In this document: positions 51,634 through 60,133 of the stretch, one piece after another
Numbering within the stretch: the first letter of the stretch is position 1
How the letters are laid out: each line of letters begins with the position of its first letter
Source: an uncultured Lachnospiraceae bacterium
GTDB lineage: Bacteria > Bacillota > Clostridia > Lachnospirales > Lachnospiraceae
Length of the DNA stretch: 64,000 nt
Direction: 5' to 3'
NCBI GenBank assembly: GCA_910585605.1
Contig: CAJUFL010000003.1
Coordinates: 1 to 64,000, forward strand
Position numbers and translations under genes: made by a program
The notes under the pieces: model-generated
Told to the model about the DNA's origin: nothing
The model's database searches: none
What the model saw: the letters and a program-made list of their open reading frames with translations, nothing else

Positions 51634-52404
51634 TTATTTATGTAATTTTCCCAATTCCTCAAACACCACTTCATTCAAAACCTTGATATAAGTCCCTTTC
51701 ATACCGGAAGACTTTGTCTCAATCACTCCGGCACTTTCAAACTTACGAAGTGCATTGACAATGACAGACCTTGTAATTCCAACTCTGTCTGCAATCTTGG
51801 AAGCTACTAAAATTCCCTCCATTCCAGAAAGTTCATCAAATACATGCATGATAGCCTCCGCTTCAGAAGCTGATAATGTTCCGATTGCAGAATGTACAAT
51901 CGCAATCTTTCTGACTTCTTCTGCCGATTCTTCATTGACACTCCGCATCATCTCCAAACCGACAACAGTTGTACCATATTCACTTAAAATAATATCATCA
52001 ATCGTGTACTGTCTCTCTTCTTTGTACATGAAAACGGTTCCTAACCGTTCTCCTGCAATGTCAATCGGTGAAATAATCGCCTGATATTTCTCCAGATTAT
52101 CAAATTCAAATCCCAATGTCGCCAGATTCACATTCTCTTTGGTAGATAATACTCCTAAAAAACGTTCATTCAACATGGAATCGATAAATCCCCCTACATC
52201 AGGGACGATCAGTTCCGTTATCTCACTAATATCCGGATGGTTCTTGATTCCCAGGACCTTCCCTTTCTTACTGATTACTAAGACATCGGACTCTAAAATC
52301 TCACTTAACACCTGACAGATATCATTAAAGATCACCTTATGAGAACTGTTATTATGCAAAAGCTGGTTGATTTTTCTTGTTTTATCTAACAACTGTACTC
52401 CCAT
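51634..52404 (-). CDS. codY: CodY, GTP/branched-chain-amino-acid sensing regulator
   Basis: 256 aa, normal length. The N-terminal GAF domain starts MGVQLLDKTRKINQLL and the C-terminal winged HTH is ASKIADRVGITRSVIVNALRKFESAGVIETKSS. It represses many nutrient-scavenging and motility genes when GTP and Ile/Leu/Val are high. The start at ATG 52404 has GGAGG 6 nt upstream, so the longer frame is rejected. Synteny with flgB and dprA/topA resembles Bacillus. A candidate CodY box lies upstream. Confidence 0.96.
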   Translation of the reverse strand: MGVQLLDKTRKINQLLHNNSSHKVIFNDICQVLSEILESDVLVISKKGKVLGIKNHPDISEITELIVPDVGGFIDSMLNERFLGVLSTKENVNLATLGFEFDNLEKYQAIISPIDIAGERLGTVFMYKEERQYTIDDIILSEYGTTVVGLEMMRSVNEESAEEVRKIAIVHSAIGTLSASEAEAIMHVFDELSGMEGILVASKIADRVGITRSVIVNALRKFESAGVIETKSSGMKGTYIKVLNEVVFEELGKLHK

Positions 52405-52456
52405 AGGCTCCCTCCATCCACAAGTAATTCTAACACAATTAATAAGTAATAACAAC

Positions 52457-52471
52457 AATTTTCTAAAAAAA
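52457..52471. promoter_or_regulatory. candidate CodY box upstream of codY
   Basis: AATTTTCTAAAAAAA on the plus strand matches the published 15-bp CodY box AATTTTCWGAAAATT at 12 of 15 positions. It lies 53-67 bp upstream of the codY start, so autoregulation is plausible. In DNA this AT-rich such matches can arise by chance. Confidence 0.35.
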
Positions 52472-52487
52472 GAAAGTCTGGAAATTC

Positions 52488-54563
52488 TTAGCTGTGCTCT
52501 TTTTTATTCTCCTGTACATATCCACACTCTGTATTACTGCACACTAACTTGTTTCCTTTTATCAGCATAATGCTGCCGCATTTCTCGCATTTTTCAGCTG
52601 AAGGACGCTGCCATGACATAAAGTCACAGTTCGGATTATCAATGCATCCATAGTATTTTCTGCCTTTTTTTGTTTTCTTTAATACAACATCTTTTCCGCA
52701 GTTCGGACATTCCACTCCGATTTTTTCATAGTACGGTTTTGTAAAATGACATTCTGGAAATCCCGGGCAGGCAAGAAATTTACCGTGAGGACCATATTTT
52801 ATCACAAGATTTCTTCCACATTCCTCACAAATCTCCTCCGTCACCTCATCTTCTATTTTAATGTGCTCTAACTCTTTATTTGCGGCAGATACAGCTTCAT
52901 TTAAATCTGGATAAAAATTAGAAACCACAGTCTTCCAGTCAATCACACCTTCTTCAATCTTATCCAGCAAAGACTCCATATTAGCCGTAAACTCTGTGTT
53001 TACGATAACCGGAAACCCTTTCATCATAATCTGGTTGACCGCTTCTCCCAATTCCGTCACATACAAATTCTTGTTTTCCTTTACCACATATCTTCTTGCA
53101 AGAATAGTGGAAATCGTCGGTGCGTAGGTACTCGGACGACCAATCCCTAACTCCTCTAATTTTTTGACAAGGGAACCTTCCGTAAAATGAGCCGGCGGCT
53201 GGGTAAAATGCTGCTTATCAATAAATTCCTCCACCATAATCTCAGTCTGCTCATCAATATCCTTAAATAAGTTCTTCAACTCATCATTTTCGTCTTCTAT
53301 TGCATAAACTGCCATAAATCCATCAAATATAAGTTTGGTAGATGCCGCACCGAACTCATAACCCTTTGCTTCCAGCTTAAGAGTTTCCCTTTCGTATTTT
53401 GCAGCCTCCATACGACTTGCCAGAAACCGGTTATATATAAGCTGATACAAACGGAACTGGTCTCTCGATAATGCTTCCTTTAATTTAACTGGAGATAATG
53501 TCACATCGGTAGGTCGAATCGCTTCATGGGCATCCTGGATTTTTTTTCCATTATCTGTTTTTTGTTTTCCTGAACCCACATACTCTTTACCATACTGCTT
53601 CTCAATATAATCAATGGCAGAAGCATTTGCCTCTTCTGAGATACGGACAGAATCCGTTCTCAAATAAGTAATAAGACCGATACTTCCTTTTCCTTTTATT
53701 TCCACACCTTCATATAGCTGCTGCGCAATCCTCATTGTCTTTCCGGTTGCAAAATTAAGCTTCCTTGCAGCTTCCTGCTGCAAAGTCGAAGTTGTAAAGG
53801 GAAGAGGAGCTTTTTTTGTCCTGACTGACTTTTTAATCTCTTTTACTTCCAGTCTTGCCTCCTTAAGCTCCTTTAAAATCTCTTCCATTTTTTCCCGGGA
53901 ATGTATCTCTGCTTTACCTTCTGGTGTCTTCTGAAGCTTGGCCAGAAATGCCTTTTTACTTCCTTTAGGTCTGATAGATGCTTCCAATGTCCAATATTCT
54001 TCCGGAATGAAACTGTTAACCTCTTCTTCCCTGTCACAGATCAAACGCAGTGCAACTGACTGAACACGTCCTGCACTTAATCCTCTTTTTATCTTTACCC
54101 ATAAAAGAGGACTGATCTCATATCCCACCAGTCGGTCCAGCACACGTCTTGCCTGTTGTGCATCTACCAGATTCATATCAATATCCCTGGCTTCCTTTAA
54201 AGAACCCTTCACTGCATTTTTTGTAATTTCATTAAATGTAATCCTCTTGTATTTTTTATTCTCCAGCTTAAGAGCTTTTGATAAATGCCACGAAATCGCC
54301 TCTCCCTCACGGTCAGGGTCTGTTGCGAGATATACTTTATCCGCTTTTTTTACTTCTTTCCGGAGTGCAGCCAATAATTCTCCTTTCCCGCGAATCGTAA
54401 TATACTTTGGTTCAAAATCATTTTCTACATCAATGCCCATCTGGGATTTGGGTAAATCCCGGATATGTCCGTTAGAAGCAATCACTTCATAATTACTCCC
54501 AAGAAATTTTTTGATTGTTTTTGCTTTTGCCGGTGACTCTACAATTACAAGGTTCTTTGCCAT
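52488..54563 (-). CDS. topA: TopA, type IA DNA topoisomerase I
   Basis: 691 aa. The toprim domain begins KNLVIVESPAKAKTIKKFLG; YLATDPDREGEAISWHL has the acidic metal triad; the active-site Tyr is in GLITYLRTDSVRI. Three C-terminal zinc ribbons follow (CEECGRN...CPGFPEC; CPNCGKD...CIDNPNC; CEKCGSI...CSNTEC). It relaxes negative supercoils behind polymerases. ATG 54563 with AAGGAG upstream is preferred over the frame extension. It starts 33 bp after dprA's stop. Confidence 0.97.
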   Translation of the reverse strand: MAKNLVIVESPAKAKTIKKFLGSNYEVIASNGHIRDLPKSQMGIDVENDFEPKYITIRGKGELLAALRKEVKKADKVYLATDPDREGEAISWHLSKALKLENKKYKRITFNEITKNAVKGSLKEARDIDMNLVDAQQARRVLDRLVGYEISPLLWVKIKRGLSAGRVQSVALRLICDREEEVNSFIPEEYWTLEASIRPKGSKKAFLAKLQKTPEGKAEIHSREKMEEILKELKEARLEVKEIKKSVRTKKAPLPFTTSTLQQEAARKLNFATGKTMRIAQQLYEGVEIKGKGSIGLITYLRTDSVRISEEANASAIDYIEKQYGKEYVGSGKQKTDNGKKIQDAHEAIRPTDVTLSPVKLKEALSRDQFRLYQLIYNRFLASRMEAAKYERETLKLEAKGYEFGAASTKLIFDGFMAVYAIEDENDELKNLFKDIDEQTEIMVEEFIDKQHFTQPPAHFTEGSLVKKLEELGIGRPSTYAPTISTILARRYVVKENKNLYVTELGEAVNQIMMKGFPVIVNTEFTANMESLLDKIEEGVIDWKTVVSNFYPDLNEAVSAANKELEHIKIEDEVTEEICEECGRNLVIKYGPHGKFLACPGFPECHFTKPYYEKIGVECPNCGKDVVLKKTKKGRKYYGCIDNPNCDFMSWQRPSAEKCEKCGSIMLIKGNKLVCSNTECGYVQENKKEHS

Positions 54564-54596
54564 AATTCGGCTCCTTCCAATATTCATTGATAGATT

Positions 54597-55706
54597 TTAT
54601 AACTTAATTGCATAATAATTTCTTGCTGTTTCTACTATTACTCCCCTTACAGACAGCCTGTTCAATACGACACATACCTCCTGCGGGGCAATTTTCGCTT
54701 CATTAATGATATCATCCAAATATTTTGGTTCAATTCGCAAACAACTATACACCATTTTTTCAAGAGGTGCAAGTGACATTTTATTCACTCCTGCTTTAAA
54801 ATCATTTGCTTTTCCTGATTTTTGAACGTTTTTCCTATTAATCTGAAGAATTTCCAAAATGTCTTCCACCTCAGTTATCATATGTGCCCCCAGCTTTATC
54901 AAATTGTTGCATCCCGCACTGGTCTTATCCGTAATCCTTCCCGGCAATGCAAAAATTTCCCTGCCCTGTTCCAGACCCTGATCCACCGTAATAAACGTAC
55001 CACTCTTCTCCATTGCCTCCACCACCAAAATCCCGTCAGAAAGACCCGCAATCAAACGGTTTCTCTGAGGAAATAATCCCGGTGCCGGCAAAATGCCAAG
55101 ATTATTTTCGGATAAAATTCCTCCGGTTTTCTCCATCTGCATAAAAAGCCGGTAATTCTCCTCCGGATAAATCCTGTCAATTCCGCATCCCAGCACACCC
55201 AGCGTATAACCTTCCTCTTCCAAGGCACCTGCATGTGCCATTCCGTCTATCCCCCTGGCCAGACCGCTGATGATCCCTATCCCATATTTTGAAAGCTCCC
55301 TTGCAAAAAAACGTGCTATTTCACTCCCATATCTGGTACAGTTCCTTGCTCCGATCACTGCAACATTTTTTTGATTTTCCGGCGGAAAACTACCTTTTAA
55401 ATAAAGAGAAAAAGGAGCATCAGGAATATCCCGAAGTTTTTTGGGATAACACTGCATATCACGGTGGATAAAAGAAATCCCCTTCCCTGCAAGCTTCTGA
55501 TAACTATGTATGATGTAATCTTCTCTTTTAGACATAGAAAATGCTTCTTTCTGTTTTATGTTCCGAAAACAGGCAGATACCTTTTCTTCATTTTCCCAAT
55601 AAACAGCCTCCGGTGTTCCATATATATCCAACAACCTCTGTATCGTTCTTCTGCCGATTCCGTTTATATTGGTTAGCCAGTACCAGTAATAATCCTGCTT
55701 TCTCAT
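54597..55706 (-). CDS. dprA: DprA/Smf, DNA-processing protein
   Basis: 369 aa. An N-terminal SAM-like region (RTIQRLLDIYGTPEAVYW) leads to the Rossmann core with GARNCTRYGSEIARFFAREL and IISGLARGIDGMAHAGALE, and then a C-terminal winged domain (DDIINEAKIAPQEVCVVLN). It loads RecA on incoming single-stranded DNA in natural transformation. Its start overlaps the comM stop by 4 bp (ATGA), so they are coupled. Competence itself cannot be concluded. Confidence 0.96.
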   Translation of the reverse strand: MRKQDYYWYWLTNINGIGRRTIQRLLDIYGTPEAVYWENEEKVSACFRNIKQKEAFSMSKREDYIIHSYQKLAGKGISFIHRDMQCYPKKLRDIPDAPFSLYLKGSFPPENQKNVAVIGARNCTRYGSEIARFFARELSKYGIGIISGLARGIDGMAHAGALEEEGYTLGVLGCGIDRIYPEENYRLFMQMEKTGGILSENNLGILPAPGLFPQRNRLIAGLSDGILVVEAMEKSGTFITVDQGLEQGREIFALPGRITDKTSAGCNNLIKLGAHMITEVEDILEILQINRKNVQKSGKANDFKAGVNKMSLAPLEKMVYSCLRIEPKYLDDIINEAKIAPQEVCVVLNRLSVRGVIVETARNYYAIKL

Positions 55707-57238
55707 TTAGTTCCTCCCCCCTGATAAAAATTAGTCATCCGATAAGACAATGCCTCCCATATATGATCACATTCCACGGCTTCCGAATGTTCTAGATCGG
55801 CAATCGTCCGTGCCACCTTTAACACTTTGGCGGCACCTCTGGCAGACAGTCCATATTGTAAAAAAATTTCCTGTCTAAGCTTTTGTTCCTTTTCACCAAG
55901 TTTGCAGACTTCATCCAAAAGCCTGGAAGGTATCTGTGAATTAAACAGGATTCCATATGGCTTAAGCCTTCTTTTTTGAATCTTCTGGGCTTTCATGACT
56001 CTTTGCTTGATCATTCCGGAACACTCCTCTTTCTGATTCCCATATAGTTCCTCATAATCCAGCTTTTTCACTGATATATTCATATCTATCCGGTCTAGCA
56101 TCGGCTGTGATATTTTTTTCAGATAACGGTCAATCTGGGACTTTGTACAATGACACTTTGCCAGATCCGGATAAAATCCACAGGGACATGGATTCATGGC
56201 AGCCACCAGCATGAATTCACAGGGAAACGTATAGCTCCCCTGTAATCTTGATATCGTAACCTTTCCGTCTTCCAACGGCTGACGCAGCATCTCCATAATA
56301 TTTTTTTGAAATTCCAAAAATTCATCTAAAAAAAGTACGCCATGATGTGCCATACTGATCTCACCCGGTCTTGGATTCTTGCCTCCGCCAATCAATGCCT
56401 GTGCCGTAATCGAATGATGGGGCATGCGAAATGGCCTCTGTCTGACCAGTCCCTCTTCCGGATCCAGCAGCCCTCCAACACTATAGATTTTAGTCAGTTC
56501 AATGCTCTCCTCATAAGACAGCTCCGGCATAATAGTTGGAATCCTTTTTGCCATCATAGATTTCCCTGCCCCGGGAGGACCAATATACAATATATTATGC
56601 ATTCCGGTCACTGCAATCTCTGTTGCTCTTTTTAGTGTCTTTTGCCCCTTTACATCCGCAAAGTCATCACAAAAAGAATCGGAAACTGATTCCCTTTTCC
56701 GATGTACAGTTTCCGACACCATATGATCATTCTGTAAAAGATGATCCACAACCTGCTTAAGGCTTTTTGCCCCGAAAATCTCCATATCCGGGATAAAAGA
56801 AGCCTCCTTCCTGTTACCATAAGGAAGAATAACTGTCCTGATTCCCTGTTTTCTTGCAAAATCAACGATTGGAAGAATCCCTCTTACACCCCGGATATCC
56901 CCATTTAATGACAGTTCCCCAATGAACAGAATATCCTTTAATTCTTCTACCGGAATATAACCATATGCTGCAAGCAGTGCGATACTAATGGGTAAATCGA
57001 AAGCAGAACCTTCCTTCCTGACATCTGCCGGGGACAAATTAACCGTAATACGCTTTGGAGGGAACAGATATCCCGAATTTTTCAAAGCGGTCCTCACGCG
57101 GTCACTGGCCTCACGGACTTCAGAAGATAAAAAGCCTACCATATTAAAAACAGGCAGCCCTTCATTGACATCGGCTTCCACTGTAATGAGTCTTCCCTCG
57201 ACTCCATGCAGTGTGCCGCTCAAAACTTTACTATACAT
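55703..57238 (-). CDS. comM: ComM/YifB, Mg-chelatase-like AAA+ helicase
   Basis: 511 aa. The N-terminal ChlI domain (NMVGFLSSEVREASDRVRTAL, PKRITVNLSPADVRKEGSAFDLPI) leads to the AAA+ core with Walker A GPPGAGKSMMAKRIP and Walker B GVLFLDEF, and a C-terminal domain with SARGAAKVLKVARTIADLE. ComM-type helicases promote branch migration in transformation. The start is ATG 57238 with GGAG upstream; a longer frame to 57334 crosses a terminator and is rejected. Confidence 0.95.
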   Translation of the reverse strand: MYSKVLSGTLHGVEGRLITVEADVNEGLPVFNMVGFLSSEVREASDRVRTALKNSGYLFPPKRITVNLSPADVRKEGSAFDLPISIALLAAYGYIPVEELKDILFIGELSLNGDIRGVRGILPIVDFARKQGIRTVILPYGNRKEASFIPDMEIFGAKSLKQVVDHLLQNDHMVSETVHRKRESVSDSFCDDFADVKGQKTLKRATEIAVTGMHNILYIGPPGAGKSMMAKRIPTIMPELSYEESIELTKIYSVGGLLDPEEGLVRQRPFRMPHHSITAQALIGGGKNPRPGEISMAHHGVLFLDEFLEFQKNIMEMLRQPLEDGKVTISRLQGSYTFPCEFMLVAAMNPCPCGFYPDLAKCHCTKSQIDRYLKKISQPMLDRIDMNISVKKLDYEELYGNQKEECSGMIKQRVMKAQKIQKRRLKPYGILFNSQIPSRLLDEVCKLGEKEQKLRQEIFLQYGLSARGAAKVLKVARTIADLEHSEAVECDHIWEALSYRMTNFYQGGGTK

Positions 57239-57275
57239 GAAAACTCCTATTCCATCTTCAAGTACAAACAAAATT

Positions 57276-57304
57276 ATTATATCGGATGCATATAAAAAAC
57301 GCAA
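57276..57304 (-). promoter_or_regulatory. predicted promoter of comM-dprA-topA
   Basis: Minus strand -35 TTGCGT (57299-57304), 17-nt spacer, and perfect -10 TATAAT (57276-57281), giving a start near 57269. The -35 box falls within the nrdR terminator stem, so the two signals overlap. Confidence 0.6.
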
Positions 57305-57331
57305 CGGGAATATCCATTGCCGCTGCGTTTT
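57294..57331 (-). terminator. intrinsic terminator downstream of nrdR
   Basis: On the minus strand AAAACGCA (57324-57331) and TGCGTTTT (57296-57303) pair over 8 bp, with CGG/CCG inside after one mismatch, followed by a T-rich stretch. It separates nrdR from comM. Confidence 0.8.
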
Positions 57332-57368
57332 CATATTATTTTCACATTTTATGTACTGCCTGCTGTCT

Positions 57369-57818
57369 TTAATTTAATAATTTTTTCAATTCATCCATAA
57401 AAATATTAACATCCTTAAACTCCCGGTAAACAGAGGCGAATCGCACATAAGCTACCTGATCTAGAACTTTTAATTCATCCATGACGATCTCGCCGACAAC
57501 AGTACTTTCAACTTCTTTTTGCTCCAGATTAAAAATCTTAGTCTCTATACGGTCAATACATTTTTCAATCTCATCCACTGAAATCGGACGCTTATGACAG
57601 GATTTAATTACACCGGATTCTATTTTCGAACGGTCAAAAGCTTCCCTGATCTTGTCTTTCTTAATAATGATCAATGGTATTGTCTCCACCTTCTCATAAG
57701 TGGTAAAACGTTTTTTACAATCATCGCATTCCCTTCTTCTGCGAATGGAACTGTTATCATCTGCTGGTCTTGAATCAATCACTCTTGTACTATCCTCTCC
57801 ACAAAATGGACATTTCAT
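57369..57818 (-). CDS. nrdR: NrdR, ribonucleotide reductase repressor
   Basis: 149 aa, normal length. The zinc ribbon is Cys3-Cys6-Cys31-Cys34 (MKCPFCGEDSTRVIDSRPAD ... ECDDCKKRF), followed by the ATP-cone domain (PLIIIKKDKIREAFDRSKIESGVIKS). It senses dATP/ATP and binds NrdR boxes to repress nrd genes. AGGAGG precedes ATG 57818. Confidence 0.97.
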   Translation of the reverse strand: MKCPFCGEDSTRVIDSRPADDNSSIRRRRECDDCKKRFTTYEKVETIPLIIIKKDKIREAFDRSKIESGVIKSCHKRPISVDEIEKCIDRIETKIFNLEQKEVESTVVGEIVMDELKVLDQVAYVRFASVYREFKDVNIFMDELKKLLN

Positions 57819-57874
57819 ATGTAAATCCTCCTCTTAATCTGTAACCGATTCTGCTTTGCAAAACCGCTTGCCTG

Positions 57875-58135
57875 TCAGCAATCATCTTTCATAACAGCCG
57901 CCTCCAAACAGACATCCACCAGTATAATATCCGGTCCAATCCTAACTACATCACAAAAACGAATGTAATATCTGACACACTTCCCAAAACAGGAAAAAAA
58001 GTGAATGGGTGCTGGTACAATCAATGCACAAATCTGACCGTTACAGGGATCAAATTCAATATCTGCCACACAGCCAATCCGTTTGCAGTCCTTACAATTA
58101 ATTACCTCTTTTTGTTTTAAATCCAGAAATGTCAT
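57875..58135 (-). CDS. YlmC/YmxH-family PRC-barrel protein
   Basis: 86 aa. FLDLKQKEVINCKDCKRIGCVADIEFDPCNGQICALIVP is the PRC-barrel core of the YlmC/YmxH family found in spore-forming Firmicutes. The cysteine-rich region (CKDCKRIGC, CFGKC) is notable and could bind metal. It is located just upstream of nrdR and is likely cotranscribed with it. The role is not established; a link to sporulation is reported for the family. Confidence 0.8.
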   Translation of the reverse strand: MTFLDLKQKEVINCKDCKRIGCVADIEFDPCNGQICALIVPAPIHFFSCFGKCVRYYIRFCDVVRIGPDIILVDVCLEAAVMKDDC

Positions 58136-58283
58136 AACGGCTCCAAACCATTCTTATAACAATATATGCTTAAATTCAGTCAAAAAGACATAGTAATTGT
58201 GCTTTACATAATATGTTTACATCAGCATTATACACGATAGTTTTCAAAAAATCTACTAAATTTATAAATTTTTTGTGAAAAAC

Positions 58284-58312
58284 TTTCCTCTTTCGATTTA
58301 TTATGCTAAAAT
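58284..58312 (+). promoter_or_regulatory. predicted extended -10 promoter of the plus-strand gene
   Basis: TGC-TAAAAT (58304-58312) is an extended -10 box, with a weak -35 TTTCCT at 58284-58289 and a 17-nt spacer. The start would be near 58319, exactly before the first hairpin, which argues that the hairpins are transcribed. Confidence 0.5.
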
Positions 58313-58320
58313 ACAACCTA

Positions 58321-58377
58321 TGCCTATATCCCATATGCCATAAAGCATTGGCATCCACCATGGAATAGATATAGGCA
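58321..58377 (+). other. first leader hairpin of the plus-strand gene
   Basis: TGCCTATATC (58321-58330) and GATATAGGCA (58368-58377) are a perfect 10-bp inverted repeat; inside, ATGCCA (58335-58340) and TGGCAT (58349-58354) make a second stem. The outer right arm overlaps the left arm of the next hairpin, so the two can form as alternatives. Confidence 0.55.
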
Positions 58378-58447
58378 ATTGCGAAATAGTTATGTTGTGT
58401 CATATGCATTGTGCATATATCCAATTTATCGAGTTTCGCAATTATCT
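58373..58447. repeat. inverted-repeat element, copy B
   Basis: Arms AGGCAATTGCGAAA (58373-58386) and AGTTTCGCAATTATCT (58432-58447) pair with TTTCGCAATT as the core. Inside, ATATGCA/TGCATAT forms a 7-bp stem around TTG. The arm sequence matches copy A at 18873-18955. The 75-bp element sits 38 bp upstream of the start codon of the plus-strand gene. Confidence 0.6.
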
Positions 58448-58484
58448 AATATAGGAATAGATCAATGGAAAGGTATGGACCACT

Positions 58485-59306
58485 ATGGAAAAAGAAAATG
58501 ACAATATGAAATCAAAAATAGATACTGATGACAAAAATACCAGCAACATAAAAAAACCGGAAGAGAACCTGTACTCAGAAAATGCCTTGGAATTGTCCCG
58601 TATGTCCTTTAAAGAAAGACAATCCTATAAAAAGGAACTGCAAGCTAAACGTCTGGCATCTATGGATGCCGGGGAACGCAGAAGGTATATCCTGCATTAT
58701 TACAAGTGGCATTTTGCAGGAGGCATTTTTCTTATTTTATTTTTGTACCTTCTTGGACATACCATATACAAAGCAAACCTTCCAACGGAACTGATTGTTG
58801 CCATCACCAATGACGGACCAAATGCCATAGCAGAAAAATATATTCCGGATACTTTCCGGAGTTATTATGAGCTGGACTCAAAAAATATCATTCAGGTCTT
58901 TACCGATTTAACGATTGATAATACTGATGATGTTGCCATCCGCCAGTCAACACTGACCGACTATGAAAAAATGATCGTATATATCACTTCCGATAAGCTT
59001 GATGCCATCATCGGAAATGAACAAACTCTGAATTATTACAGATCAACCGGTGATATTGCAGTGATCGATGCCTGTATCGACAAAGAACTATACAGCCAGA
59101 TTGAAAAATATATTGTGACAGCATCTTCTGACGATACTTATATGAATGAAGGAAAACCTTATTCTGCAGCCATTGATATCAGTGGCACAGAATTTGCCAA
59201 TAACTGTAACCTTTCTTATGATAAAGTATATCTGATGATTCCCAATAACCGCTATACGGATAATACTAACACAATCCGTTTGATCCGGTTGATTTTCGGT
59301 CTGTAA
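58485..59306 (+). CDS. single-pass membrane protein of unknown function
   Basis: 273 aa, the only gene on the plus strand. The N-terminal ~70 residues are charged and probably cytoplasmic (Lys/Glu/Asp-rich, SFKERQSYKKELQAKRLASM), then one span at about 74-94 (WHFAGGIFLILFLYLLGHTI). A ~180-residue extracellular part follows (VAITNDGPNAIAEKYIPDTF, VYITSDKLDAIIGNEQTLNY) whose alternating hydrophobic pattern suggests an alpha/beta fold. I do not recognise the family. GGAAAGG is about 11 nt upstream of ATG 58485. It converges on the rnf operon, 22 bp from the end of rnfB. Confidence 0.7.
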   Translation: MEKENDNMKSKIDTDDKNTSNIKKPEENLYSENALELSRMSFKERQSYKKELQAKRLASMDAGERRRYILHYYKWHFAGGIFLILFLYLLGHTIYKANLPTELIVAITNDGPNAIAEKYIPDTFRSYYELDSKNIIQVFTDLTIDNTDDVAIRQSTLTDYEKMIVYITSDKLDAIIGNEQTLNYYRSTGDIAVIDACIDKELYSQIEKYIVTASSDDTYMNEGKPYSAAIDISGTEFANNCNLSYDKVYLMIPNNRYTDNTNTIRLIRLIFGL

Positions 59307-59324
59307 TCCGTTAGCATTACAGAC
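59299..59324. terminator. shared hairpin between convergent genes
   Basis: GTCTGTAAT (59299-59307) and ATTACAGAC (59316-59324) pair perfectly over 9 bp with an 8-nt loop. It lies over the stop codon of the plus-strand gene and just past the end of rnfB (59329). Neither side has a long U-run, so it may slow rather than end transcription in both directions. Confidence 0.55.
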
Positions 59325-59328
59325 TCTG

Positions 59329-60120
59329 TTAAAGAATAATCTTAACCGGACATTTTTCCTTACAGATACCACAATGGGTACATTTTTCCTGATCAATATA
59401 GGCAAGATTATTTTCTACCGTGATCGCTTCTGATGGACAATTCTTTGCACACAGCCCACAACCGATACAGCCTGCCTGGCACACCTTTTTGACCTCTATC
59501 CCCTTATCCTTTGAACTGCACTTTACATGACACACGGCATCTACAGGAACCAGTTCAATCAGGTGTTTCGGACATTCCACCACACATTTTCCACACGCCT
59601 TACATCTATTTGGATCAATACGTGCAATACCGTCTACAATCTCAATCGCCTCAAAGGGACATACCTTTTTGCAATTTCCAAAACCAATACAGCCATAGGT
59701 GCACGCCTTTGCTCCACCGCCCGGATTATTCATTGCTGATTTACAATCCTCTGAACCTATATACTCATAATTATCTTTCGCATTTTCACAGCTTCCGGCA
59801 CATTTTAGATAAGCCGTCATTCTCACGGTTTCCCCCGCTTTTACTCCCATAATCTCACTGATTGCCCGGGCACAGTTCTCCCCTCCTACTGGACATCCGT
59901 TCACTGGTGCTTCTCCCTTTGCAATGGCGGCAGCTAACCCATCACATCCCGGAAAACCACAACCACCGCAGTTATTTCCAGGAAGACATTCCCTTACAGC
60001 AACCTCTTTTTCATCCACCTCAACTGCAAATTTTTCTCCTGCAACACTCAGCAGAACCCCGATGATAATACCAGTTCCTCCAACAATTGCCGTAGCAAGT
60101 AAAATTGATGCAATACTCAT
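59329..60120 (-). CDS. rnfB: RnfB, Rnf complex ferredoxin-type subunit
   Basis: 263 aa. N-terminal span (about 4-25), then a Cys-rich Fe-S domain (CLPGNNCGGCGFPGCDGLAAA ... CPVGGENC) and several 4Fe-4S motifs (CKACGKCVVECP, CIGCGLCAKNCP, CTHCGICKEKCP). It accepts electrons from reduced ferredoxin in the ion-pumping ferredoxin:NAD+ oxidoreductase. It is the last gene of the rnf operon. Clostridial RnfB normally has more Fe-S sites than the proteobacterial protein, as seen here. Confidence 0.95.
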   Translation of the reverse strand: MSIASILLATAIVGGTGIIIGVLLSVAGEKFAVEVDEKEVAVRECLPGNNCGGCGFPGCDGLAAAIAKGEAPVNGCPVGGENCARAISEIMGVKAGETVRMTAYLKCAGSCENAKDNYEYIGSEDCKSAMNNPGGGAKACTYGCIGFGNCKKVCPFEAIEIVDGIARIDPNRCKACGKCVVECPKHLIELVPVDAVCHVKCSSKDKGIEVKKVCQAGCIGCGLCAKNCPSEAITVENNLAYIDQEKCTHCGICKEKCPVKIIL

Positions 60121-60133
60121 ACCACTATCCCCC

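Larger units (their letters stand above)
58136..58484. other. 349-bp intergenic region with divergent signals
   Basis: No gene is credible here. It holds the predicted promoter of the plus-strand gene, two adjacent hairpins (58321-58377 and 58373-58447, the latter copy B of the inverted-repeat element) and the ribosome site of that gene. The stretch 58136-58280 is AT-rich and should also contain the promoter for the minus-strand YlmC-like gene, but I see no convincing -35/-10 pair for it. A long minus frame at 58176-58424 overlaps the hairpins and has no ribosome site. Confidence 0.7.

Noticed and set aside
58176..58424. 82-codon minus-strand frame before the YlmC-like gene
   Set aside because: It runs through both inverted-repeat hairpins, lacks a ribosome site and its start overlaps repeat arms.
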